64,000 bases of DNA. It comes from Kitasatospora sp. MAP5-34 (GTDB lineage Bacteria > Actinomycetota > Actinomycetes > Streptomycetales > Streptomycetaceae). Numbering within the stretch: the stretch's first letter is position 1; each line of letters starts with the position of its first letter. The stretch is taken from the NCBI RefSeq assembly GCF_029894335.1, contig NZ_JARXZC010000009.1:111019-175018 (forward strand), given 5' to 3'. The notes beneath the pieces were generated by a model, which saw nothing but the letters and a program-made list of their open reading frames with translations, was not told where the DNA came from and did not search any database. A program made the position numbers and the translations under genes. Positions 51,978-59,508 of the stretch are shown here, piece by piece.

Positions 51978-53141
51978 TCAGCCCGCGATCGCCGTGGCCC
52001 AGCCCTCGGTCACGGCCTTCTTGGCCGCGTCCGTCTGTGCCTGGGTCGGGAAGGTGGTGAACGGCTTGTCGATCGTCGGCAGCTTGGCGACGGCGGTCGC
52101 GTCCAGCGTGCCGGCGGCCTTCATGCTGTCGAACAGGGCCGGGGTGGCGTAGCCGGCGAGGAAGCCGTTCTGGCCCTCCGCGCTGTAGAGGTACTCCTCC
52201 CAGAGGCGGGCGGCGGCCGGGTGCGGCGCCCACTTGTTGATGGCCTGGTTGTAGTACTGGGCGTAGCTGCCGTCGGCCGGGATCGAGACCTGCCAGTCGA
52301 TGCCCTTGGGCTTGAACAGGTCGGTGTAACCGGCGTTCAGGTAGGACCAGTCGACCGAGATCGGGGTCTCACCCTTCTCGATGGTCGCCTTGGTGGTCTC
52401 GACCGGGTTGAAGTTGCCGGCCTTCTTCAGCTTGCCGAAGAAGTCGATGCCGGGCTGGATGTTGTCCAGCGAGCCACCGTTGGCGAGCGCCGCCGCGTAC
52501 ACGGCACCGAAGGCGGCACCGGCCTTGGTCGGGTTGCCGTTCAGGCCGACCATGCCCTTGTAGTCGGGCTTCAGCAGGTCCGCGAAGGTCTTCGGGCAGA
52601 CGGCGACCTTCTTGGCGTCGCAGCCGATCGACATGTAGCCGCCGTAGTCGTTGTAGGACGCGCCGTTGGCGTCCTTCATCGTGGCGGGGATCTTGTCGAA
52701 GCCGGCCACCTTGTACGGGGCGAGCAGGCCCTGCGAGGCGGCACTCAGCGCGAAGGCGCTGCCGAGGTCGACGACGTCGGGGGCACGGTCCTGGTCCTTG
52801 CGGGACGTGATCGCGTTGATCTCGTCCTGGCTGGAGCCGTCCGGGTTCTCGTTCTCGATCTGGATGCCGTACTTGGCGGTGAAGCCGTCCATGATCTTGC
52901 CGTAGTTCGCCCAGTCGCGGGGGAGGGTGATGGTGTGCAGCTTCCCCTCCTTCTTCGCGGCGGCGACCAGGGCGTCCATACCGCCGAAGTCGGCGGCGGC
53001 CGTGGCGACCTTGGGGTCCTTGGCACCGGCGGCGCCGGTCGTCGCGGCGGTCGAGCCGGCGGAGCCGCAGGCGGTGAGGGAGAGCGCGGCGGCGGTCAGC
53101 ACGGCCGCGAAGGCGGCGGCACGGGCGCGGGGCACGGTCAC
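51978..53141 (-). CDS. phnS: Phosphonate ABC transporter substrate-binding lipoprotein
   Basis: A 387-aa exported lipoprotein from GTG 53141 (AGGAGA upstream), with signal peptide RAAAFAAVLTAAALSLTAC and the lipobox cysteine. The mature part is a type II periplasmic-binding fold with LHTITLPRDWANYGKIMDGF, PDVVDLGSAFAL, GLNGNPTKAGAAFGAVYAA and ISVDWSYLNAGY. It is the first gene of the six-gene importer operon. A longer frame reading into the 12-bp repeats would spoil the signal peptide and was rejected. Cargo is inferred from neighbours. Confidence 0.87.
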   Translation of the reverse strand: MTVPRARAAAFAAVLTAAALSLTACGSAGSTAATTGAAGAKDPKVATAAADFGGMDALVAAAKKEGKLHTITLPRDWANYGKIMDGFTAKYGIQIENENPDGSSQDEINAITSRKDQDRAPDVVDLGSAFALSAASQGLLAPYKVAGFDKIPATMKDANGASYNDYGGYMSIGCDAKKVAVCPKTFADLLKPDYKGMVGLNGNPTKAGAAFGAVYAAALANGGSLDNIQPGIDFFGKLKKAGNFNPVETTKATIEKGETPISVDWSYLNAGYTDLFKPKGIDWQVSIPADGSYAQYYNQAINKWAPHPAAARLWEEYLYSAEGQNGFLAGYATPALFDSMKAAGTLDATAVAKLPTIDKPFTTFPTQAQTDAAKKAVTEGWATAIAG

Positions 53142-53205
53142 GGGTCTGTCTCCTGAACGAGGGTGACGCAGAACAGGGGGAGCGGAGCTGTGGAAGGTGT
53201 TGCTC

Positions 53206-53253
53206 GGTTTCGAGCGAGGTTTCGAGCGGGGTGTCGAGCGTGGCTTCGAGCGA
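53206..53253. repeat. Four tandem 12-bp repeats in the leader of the phosphonate importer operon
   Basis: Units of the type GGTTTCGAGCGA occur four times with 1-2 substitutions each. They lie between the binding-protein start at 53141 and the shared operator at 53290, so they are probably transcribed as 5' leader. Confidence 0.85.
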
Positions 53254-53289
53254 GGTCTCAAGGTGAGGAGATGTCAGCGAGTTCCGGCC

Positions 53290-53307
53290 AAGTTGGCTGT
53301 GCAACTT
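53290..53307. promoter_or_regulatory. Phosphonate-locus operator 2
   Basis: AAGTTG-N6-CAACTT, an 18-bp dyad with the same outer arms and length as the site at 55977-56000. It lies between the divergent binding-protein operon and the GntR gene, so it could control both. Confidence 0.65.
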
Positions 53308-53484
53308 CCCTGACGGGGGTAAGTACGCCGGAGTCCGGTGACGGGAAGGTGAACGGACGCCCCAGACCAGGGGTCGGCTGCGGGAACGGTGGAGTCCGGG
53401 CCCGTTTCGGGTGATCCCCAGCGGCTACAGTCGGTTGTGTCCGCACCGAGACCTACGGTGCAGGACCCCGGCCCAGGAGGGACT

Positions 53485-54261
53485 TTGACTGACGTGGCAG
53501 TGGACCCGGACCGGTCCGTCGGCACGCTCTACCGCAAGGTGGCGGCCGACCTCCGCGAGGCGATCACCTCGGGCTCGTACGGCGAGGCCGGACGCCTCCC
53601 CGCCGAGGGCGCACTCGCCGAGCAGTACGGGGTCTCCCGGGGAACAGTCCGCCAGGCGCTCGCCGTCCTGCGCGCCGACGGCCTGGTGACCTCGCGACGC
53701 GGCACCCGCCGGGTGGTACTCGGCAACGCCCGGGTGCAGAGCTTCTCCGAACTCCTCAGCTTCACCCACTGGGCCCGCTCGATGGGCGAGGAGCCCGGCG
53801 GCCGCCTGGAGTCCCTCGTCCGCCGCCCCGCCGACGCCGCCGAGCGCGAGCAACTCCGCCTCGAACCGGGTGCGGAGGTGTACGTGACGCTCCGGCTGCG
53901 CACTCTCTCCGGCATCCCGGTGATGGTTGAACGCACCGTCTACCCGCCCAAGGTAGGCGAGTTGGTCGCCCAGCTCCCTGCGGACGTGGTCTCCCACACC
54001 GAGCCGCTGCGCGAACACGGCATCCTCTTCACCGACGCCGACCACACCATCGACGTGGTCGCCGCCAACGCCGACGACGCGCGGCTGCTGGGCTGCCGCC
54101 GGGGCAGCCCGCTGCTGCGCGAACGCCGCCGCACCACCGACCCCACCGGCATCCCCGTCGAGTGGTCCCAGGACCGCTACCTCCCGGGCACGGTGGCCTT
54201 CAGTATCCACAACTCCCTTGCCTCATCGGCCCTTTCGCGCCATGCCCGCGAGGGCGACTGA
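53485..54261 (+). CDS. GntR-family regulator (HutC/UTRA type) of the phosphonate locus
   Basis: A 258-aa regulator. The N-terminal winged helix has LYRKVAADLREAITSGSY, LPAEGALAEQYGVSRGTVRQ and ALAVLRADGLVTSRRGTRRV. The C-terminal UTRA effector domain contains ARSMGEEPGGRLESL, RLRTLSGIPVMVERTVYPP and PVEWSQDRYLPGTVAF. TTG 53485 has AGGAGG 4 nt upstream; GTG 53494 is an alternative. Its place between importer and PhnYZ genes and the repeated dyads nearby make it the likely local repressor, as PhnF/PhnR proteins are elsewhere. Confidence 0.87.
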   Translation: MTDVAVDPDRSVGTLYRKVAADLREAITSGSYGEAGRLPAEGALAEQYGVSRGTVRQALAVLRADGLVTSRRGTRRVVLGNARVQSFSELLSFTHWARSMGEEPGGRLESLVRRPADAAEREQLRLEPGAEVYVTLRLRTLSGIPVMVERTVYPPKVGELVAQLPADVVSHTEPLREHGILFTDADHTIDVVAANADDARLLGCRRGSPLLRERRRTTDPTGIPVEWSQDRYLPGTVAFSIHNSLASSALSRHAREGD

Positions 54262-54357
54262 CCGCACCGGCCCAACGGGGGCGCGGGGCCCTGTCGGATC
54301 AACTGCGTGCGCGACCGACGGTGCACGTCAACAGGTCTTAGCCCCTGGTGGCGCTAG

Positions 54358-55947
54358 TCAGCCGAACAGGCGCGAGAGCAACGGCCGGAAGTGCTCGACC
54401 CCCGGCGTAGCCACTGCCGCGTCCTTGGCCTGGTCGTCCCAGCGCCGGACGGCCACCGCGTCCGCCGCGCCCGGCAGCGCTGCGAAGGCCGCCGCCTGCT
54501 CGGTGTCCATCGGGCCGCCCTGCACCTGGAGGGTGTACTCGGAGGCCTCGGAGAGCTGCGCCCGGTAGCTGGGCTCGACCGCGCAGAGGTACCGCTTCGC
54601 GGCGACGTGCAGGCGGATCGGCTCGGTGACCTCGGGGCCGAACCAGCGGGCCAGCCAGTCGGCGCCGGTGTGGCTGTGCCGGTTGTCCTGGCCCTGCATC
54701 AACTCCAGGCTCGAGCCGCCGAAGTGGCCGATGTCGTGCAGCAGGGCGGCCACGACCAGGTGGTCCGGCGCCCCGGCGGCCTCGGCCAGCGCCCCGGCCT
54801 GGAGCATGTGCTGGGCCATGGTGACGGCCTCGCCGAGGTACTCGCCGGCCCCCTCGCCGTCGAAGAGCTCCTCGATCGCGTCCAGCGCCGTCGCCCGCCT
54901 GCCCAGTACGGCGAGCGTGCTGGCGAGTGAGTCGAGGTCGGCGTAGCAGCCCTGGAGGTGACGGCTGCCCTGCTGCTCGAAGGCGGTCCGGGCGTGCAGC
55001 AGCCGGACGTTGTCGAAGATCAGGCAGTCGCCGGGGCCGAGCCGGAAGTCCAGCTGGAGTTCGGGCCGCAGCGTGATCGCGGCGAACCGCCGGTACGCGG
55101 CGTAGAAGGCGTCCAGCTCGGCGGTACTCAGGCCGCGAAGAGTACCGATCGAGCGGTTGTTGAACCGTACTTCGCGGATCCGGCCCACCGCGTCCACGCC
55201 GATCAGCGGCTGTTCGGCCCGCAGTTCGGTGGCCCGGTCCCGGAAGACGAACGGCACGGGGGTGCGGGTCAGCACGGCGAAGTCCTCGGGCGACTCCTCC
55301 CGTAGCAGCGCCGCCGCGTGGAAGCCGTCGACCAGGCCCGAGTCCCCGCCGTCCGACTCGTTCCGCAGGCAGTGCAGCAGCTGGAGCGTCGGTACCGGGT
55401 CGCGGTAGGGGTTGTCGGTGTGCGGCGCGATCGCCGCGCTGGTGAACGCCAGGTTGTTCGGGTCCGCCTCGACCCGGACGTCGAACAGCTTGCCGTAGTT
55501 GGTCTCCCGGACGTACCCGAAGGTCTCGGCGACCTTCAGCACCTGCCCCTCGACCTCCGGCACACCGCGCAGCACCGCGAACCCGAACCGCCGCACCGCA
55601 CTCAACACCGCCACCTGCTCGGCCGGCTCCGTCACGTACGCGGACCACTCGGCCTCCGGCAGGCCCCGGGCGAAGTCGGCGGCCCGCCAGAGCCGCTTGC
55701 CCTGCTCGGTGCGGCCGTCCCCCGCACCCTGCTCGTCCTCACCCCGCTCGTCGAACCACTCCAGCGGGTAACGCGAGCGGTGGCCGTCCGACCACACGAC
55801 CTCGAGTACGCCGCCGGCCTCGGTGCTCTCGACCACCGCCAGGTCCTCGGGCAGGTCGGTGATCTGGAACAGCTTCTGCCCGTTGCGCGGGTCGCGGCAC
55901 CCGTCGCACGGGCAGTTGTCACGCAACCAGTACGGGGAAAGGGACAT
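54358..55947 (-). CDS. phnYZ: PhnY-PhnZ fusion: AEP dioxygenase plus C-P cleaving HD oxygenase
   Basis: A 529-aa fusion. Residues 1-345 are a gamma-butyrobetaine hydroxylase-like dioxygenase: zinc-type CPCDGC at 12-17, Fe(II) ligands His176-x-Asp178 (APHTDNP) and His318 (RLLHAR). Residues 355-529 are a PhnZ-type HD oxygenase: His380, His404-Asp405 (LLHDIGHF), His426 (HSHTG), His447, Lys451 and Asp504, with Tyr370 and Glu373 spaced as I recall for PhnZ Tyr24/Glu27/His34. PhnY hydroxylates aminoethylphosphonate and PhnZ splits the product to glycine and phosphate; both steps are predicted here in one chain. It converges on the GntR gene. Confidence 0.9.
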   Translation of the reverse strand: MSLSPYWLRDNCPCDGCRDPRNGQKLFQITDLPEDLAVVESTEAGGVLEVVWSDGHRSRYPLEWFDERGEDEQGAGDGRTEQGKRLWRAADFARGLPEAEWSAYVTEPAEQVAVLSAVRRFGFAVLRGVPEVEGQVLKVAETFGYVRETNYGKLFDVRVEADPNNLAFTSAAIAPHTDNPYRDPVPTLQLLHCLRNESDGGDSGLVDGFHAAALLREESPEDFAVLTRTPVPFVFRDRATELRAEQPLIGVDAVGRIREVRFNNRSIGTLRGLSTAELDAFYAAYRRFAAITLRPELQLDFRLGPGDCLIFDNVRLLHARTAFEQQGSRHLQGCYADLDSLASTLAVLGRRATALDAIEELFDGEGAGEYLGEAVTMAQHMLQAGALAEAAGAPDHLVVAALLHDIGHFGGSSLELMQGQDNRHSHTGADWLARWFGPEVTEPIRLHVAAKRYLCAVEPSYRAQLSEASEYTLQVQGGPMDTEQAAAFAALPGAADAVAVRRWDDQAKDAAVATPGVEHFRPLLSRLFG

Positions 55948-55976
55948 CGGAGATCCTTAACAGCGCGAGTCTCTTC

Positions 55977-56000
55977 GCAAAGTTGTACAGACAACTTTGC
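55977..56000. promoter_or_regulatory. Phosphonate-locus operator 3
   Basis: A perfect dyad with 10-bp arms and 4-nt centre, GCAAAGTTGT-ACAG-ACAACTTTGC, 30 nt upstream of the phnYZ start. It is the strongest of the three related sites. Confidence 0.75.
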
Positions 56001-56143
56001 CTCCTTCATGACCCTTCCGGGAGTCTGTGAGGTCTGCGAGACATCCAGTTGGACGGCGGGCGAACAGACGGCGTCATCCGCTCCGGCGTAGGCTGGCTGA
56101 ACGAAGCCGGGCGTTGCCGGGCCCAGGATGTCGGTGATCCTTC

Positions 56144-57034
56144 GTGACGGTTTTTCTTCTGTCCATCGCCTCCGCGTGCTGCCTCGGTCTGGGCTTCGTC
56201 CTCCAGCAGCAGGCGGCCCAGCGGGCGCCGAAGTCCGACATGCTGCACTGGCGTCTGCTGTGGGATCTGGTGCGGATGCCCGAGTGGCTGGCCGGCACCG
56301 CGTTCACGACCAGTGGCCTGGTGCTCAGTGCGTTCGCGCTGAACAGCGGTGACGTCTCGCTGGTGGAGCCGCTGCTCGCCACCAACCTGCTGTTCGCGAT
56401 GGCCCTCTCCCGGGTGATCACCCGGCAGTCGCTGGGGCGCTCTGGCTGGGGTGGGGTGGTGTTGCTCGGGCTCGGGGTGACGGCGTTCATCGTGGGCGGC
56501 CGGCCGCACGGGGGCGGACCCGAGGCCGGATCGCTCCGGCACTGGCTGGTGTTCGGCATCGTGACGGGCGTGGCGCTGCTGCTGGTCTCGGCGGCCAAGC
56601 GGATGCCGCTGTTCGAGGAGGCGACGCTGCTGGCACTGGCGGCGGGCCTGCTCTACGGCCTGCAGGACGCGCTGACGCGTGTCACGGCCCAGCGCGTGGA
56701 CAAGGGCGGGATCGGCCTGGCACTGGTCAGCTGGCAGCTGTACGTGGTGGTGGCGATCGGCGTGATCGGCCTGCTGCTGGTGCAGAGCGCCTTCGAGGCG
56801 GCGCCCCTCAAGATGTCGCTGCCCGCCCTGACCGCCGCGCAGCCCCTGGCGGGGATCGTCTGCGCGGTCGGCTTCCTGGGCGACCGGCTACGCGTGACGC
56901 CCGGGGCGCTGGCCGCCGAGACGGCCGGCCTGGTGGCCATCGTGATCGGCGTGCTGGTGATCGGCCGCCACCCGAGCATGCCCGGCCACTCCCACCATCC
57001 CCACCTCCCTCACCGGCACGCGGGGCACGGTTGA
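56144..57034 (+). CDS. DMT-superfamily membrane protein (NIPA/EamA-like)
   Basis: A 296-aa membrane protein with about nine helices. It starts VFLLSIASACCLGLGFVLQQ, contains ALNSGDVSLVEPLLATNLLF and later LLYGLQDALTRVTAQRV. This is the pattern of streptomycete DMT proteins related to NIPA magnesium transporters. The His-rich tail (HSHHPHLPHRHAGHG) may bind metal. GTG 56144 is used. It diverges from phnYZ, but 144 nt separate it from the operator, so co-regulation is uncertain. Confidence 0.82.
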   Translation: MTVFLLSIASACCLGLGFVLQQQAAQRAPKSDMLHWRLLWDLVRMPEWLAGTAFTTSGLVLSAFALNSGDVSLVEPLLATNLLFAMALSRVITRQSLGRSGWGGVVLLGLGVTAFIVGGRPHGGGPEAGSLRHWLVFGIVTGVALLLVSAAKRMPLFEEATLLALAAGLLYGLQDALTRVTAQRVDKGGIGLALVSWQLYVVVAIGVIGLLLVQSAFEAAPLKMSLPALTAAQPLAGIVCAVGFLGDRLRVTPGALAAETAGLVAIVIGVLVIGRHPSMPGHSHHPHLPHRHAGHG

Positions 57035-57087
57035 CGGGCCGGTCCGTACCCCGTCCCGGGCCGGTCGCCCGTGGGTAGAGTGCGGGC

Positions 57088-58176
57088 ATGAGTGATGCCG
57101 GGGTGCTGCACATCAAGGGGCGGGTGCTGGTCGGGCCCGAGGACGTCCGGGACGAGCTGTGGGTGGTCGGCGGGCGGGTGACGTTCGAGCGGCCGGTCGG
57201 GAGCGGGGACGTCCGGACCGTCCAGGGGTGGGCGCTGCCCGGGTTGGTGGACGCGCACTGCCACGTCGGTCTGGACGCGCACGGCGCGGTGGACGCCGCG
57301 ACCAGCGAGAAGCAGGCGCTCACCGACCGTGACGCGGGCACCCTGCTGATCCGCGACGCGGGCTCCGCCGCCGACACCCGCTGGGTGGACGACCGCGAGG
57401 ACCTGCCCCGGATCATCCGGGCCGGCCGCCACATCGCCCGCACCCGCCGCTACATCCGGAACTACGCCCACGAGATCGAGCCCGGCGACCTGGCCGCATA
57501 CGTCGTCCAGGAAGCCCGGCGCGGCGACGGCTGGGTCAAGCTGGTCGGCGACTGGATCGACCGCAGCACCGGTGACCTGTCCGCCTGCTGGCCGGGCGAC
57601 GCGCTGCGCGAGGCGATCGCGGCTGCGCACGCCGAGGGCGCACGGGTGACGGCGCACTGCTTCGCCGCCACCTCGCTGCCCGACCTGCTGGCCGCCGGGA
57701 TCGACTGCGTGGAGCACGCGACGGGTCTGACCGAGGAGTTGATCCCGCAGTTCGCCGAGCGCGGGGTGGCGATCGTCCCGACGCTGGTGAACATCGCGAC
57801 CTTCCCCGAGCTGGCGGCCGGTGGCGAGGCCAAGTTCCCCGCCTGGTCGGCGCACATGCGGCGGCTGCACGAGCGCCGGTACGACACCGTGGGCGCGGCC
57901 TACGACGCGGGCGTCCCGGTCTTCGTCGGCACGGACGCGGGCGGCTCGCTCGCGCACGGGTTGGTCGCGGACGAGGTCGCCGAGCTGGTCAAGGCCGGTC
58001 TGCCCGCCGCCGCCGCGCTCTCGGCGGCGAGCTGGGGAGCGCGCGAGTGGCTCGGCCGGGACGGCCTGACCGAGGGCGCGTCCGCCGACCTGGTGGTGTA
58101 CGCGGAGGACCCGCGCGCGGACGTACGGGTGCTGGCCGACCCGCAGATGATCGTCCTGCGGGGACGGATCATGTAG
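57088..58176 (+). CDS. Amidohydrolase-superfamily metal-dependent hydrolase
   Basis: A 362-aa TIM-barrel hydrolase. The first metal motif is LVDAHCHVGLDAH, later metal ligands are in RVTAHCFAAT and DCVEHATG, and the catalytic Asp is in FVGTDAGGSLAHG. The C-terminal beta part is GASADLVVYAEDP. It resembles the imidazolonepropionase/prolidase-type branch, but the substrate is unknown. It follows the DMT gene by 53 nt and may be co-transcribed. Confidence 0.88.
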   Translation: MSDAGVLHIKGRVLVGPEDVRDELWVVGGRVTFERPVGSGDVRTVQGWALPGLVDAHCHVGLDAHGAVDAATSEKQALTDRDAGTLLIRDAGSAADTRWVDDREDLPRIIRAGRHIARTRRYIRNYAHEIEPGDLAAYVVQEARRGDGWVKLVGDWIDRSTGDLSACWPGDALREAIAAAHAEGARVTAHCFAATSLPDLLAAGIDCVEHATGLTEELIPQFAERGVAIVPTLVNIATFPELAAGGEAKFPAWSAHMRRLHERRYDTVGAAYDAGVPVFVGTDAGGSLAHGLVADEVAELVKAGLPAAAALSAASWGAREWLGRDGLTEGASADLVVYAEDPRADVRVLADPQMIVLRGRIM

Positions 58177-58237
58177 GCAACTGGTCCGCCGCATACAGGG
58201 GCGCAGTGGTCACCCGGTCAGCCGATAGGGTGACTGT

Positions 58238-58915
58238 ATGGCACCGCGACCACTGAACGAGATCGTCGAATCCGGCTGGGCCAAGGCCCTGGAACCCGTG
58301 ACCGGGCAGGTGGCCGCGATGGGCGACTTCCTGCGCGGCGAGCTGGCCGCAGGCCGTACGTACCTGCCCGCCGGGCCCGACGTGCTGCGCGCGTTCCAGC
58401 AGCCGTTCGACTCGGTGCGGGTGCTGATCGTCGGTCAGGACCCGTACCCGACTCCCGGGCACGCGGTCGGGCTGAGCTTCTCCGTCGCGCCGCAGGTGCG
58501 GCCGATCCCCGGCAGTCTGATCAACATCTACCGGGAGTACGGCCAGGACCTGGGGTTTCCGCCGCCCGGCAACGGTGACCTCACGCCGTGGGCCCAGCAG
58601 GGGGTGCTGCTGCTCAACCGGGCGCTGACCACGGCACCCGGCAAGCCGGCGGCGCACCGTGGCAAGGGCTGGGAGGAGGTCACGGAGCAGGCGATCAAGG
58701 CGCTGGTGGCCCGCGGTGGCCCGCTGGTGGCGATCCTATGGGGTCGCGACGCCCGCAACCTGCGCCCGCTGCTCGGCCAGGTCCCGGCGATCGAGTCGGC
58801 GCACCCCAGCCCGATGTCCGCCGATCGCGGCTTCTTCGGCTCCCGCCCGTTCAGCCGCGCCAACGACATGCTGGTCAAGCAGGGCAGCCAGCCAGTTGAC
58901 TGGCGTCTGCCCTAG
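58238..58915 (+). CDS. ung: Uracil-DNA glycosylase (family 1)
   Basis: A 225-aa base-excision repair enzyme that removes uracil from DNA. The water-activating motif is GQDPYP at 66-71 (Asp68), followed by GLSFSV. The C-terminal DNA-intercalating motif is [12 protein letters not shown] (His189). The length matches family 1. ATG 58238 follows a GATAGGG stretch. No terminator is evident before the degenerate region. Confidence 0.95.
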   Translation: MAPRPLNEIVESGWAKALEPVTGQVAAMGDFLRGELAAGRTYLPAGPDVLRAFQQPFDSVRVLIVGQDPYPTPGHAVGLSFSVAPQVRPIPGSLINIYREYGQDLGFPPPGNGDLTPWAQQGVLLLNRALTTAPGKPAAHRGKGWEEVTEQAIKALVARGGPLVAILWGRDARNLRPLLGQVPAIESAHPSPMSADRGFFGSRPFSRANDMLVKQGSQPVDWRLP

Positions 58916-59002
58916 CGGCACGCCCACACCGATAGGGCGGGAACGACGGTCGGGGGAAACTCAGTTCAGGAGCGATGGCCAGCTGGTTCTGGATACGGGC
59001 AG

Positions 59003-59140
59003 TCACTCAAGTGGGTCCCATGCACCGTTGAAGAGGGCCAGCTCGAGCATGGCGGGTGCTGAGTTTGGCCACTCGGTGACAACCACTTCGAGCTGCTTCG
59101 ACGCAGCGGCCATCCAGTCCAGGTAGACGTCGTATCGGTG
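59003..59140 (-). pseudogene. C-terminal gene stump next to an IS end
   Basis: On the minus strand, a coding-like stretch of about 45 residues (RYDVYLDWMAAASKQLEVVV, then TEWPNSAPAMLELALFNGAW) ends at a stop at 59003. The upstream part loses coding character before the IS-like end at 59203. It looks like a gene truncated by insertion. The family was not recognised. Confidence 0.5.
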
Positions 59141-59202
59141 AGCGGAACGACGGCTTCCCTTACCCAGCCAACCCCCGAGGCGGAGGAGTCGACCGCTACG
59201 AG

Positions 59203-59475
59203 GGTCTGTTGCGAAAGTTGATCTCGGCTTTCGGTGATCACGGTGTGGCACGAGCGGATCTGACGGACCCCGGCAGTGGTCCTGGCTGGAGCTGTTGCTG
59301 CCGACGGGGAAGAAGGCGGGCAGGCCGCGGACGTGGACGCGCCGGCAGCTGATCGACGGGATGCGGTGGCAGACGTGGACGGCACCCCGTGGCGCGACAG
59401 CCCCGAACGATACGGTCCGTGGGACCAACTCTACGACCTCCCAGCGGTGCCAGACCTGCCTCGACCCCCGGCGGC
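59203..59475 (+). pseudogene. Degenerate N-terminal part of an IS5-type transposase
   Basis: A probable terminal repeat, GGTCTGTTGCGAAAGTT (59203-59219), is followed by translated pieces of an IS5-family transposase in three frames: RADLTDP, then QWSWLELLLPTGKKAGRPRT and RRQLIDGMRWQT, then GTPWRDSPERYGPWDQLYDL. Three frameshifts are needed, and the rest of the gene is missing. It abuts the WD40 gene. Confidence 0.68.
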
Positions 59476-59508
59476 AGGATGTCGGACCCGTCCGGTTGGA
59501 TCTCCCGC

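Noticed and set aside
51978..53261. Longer form of the substrate-binding protein starting in the 12-bp repeats
   Set aside because: It would put about 40 basic repeat residues before the signal peptide; GTG 53141 with AGGAGA gives a normal lipoprotein start.
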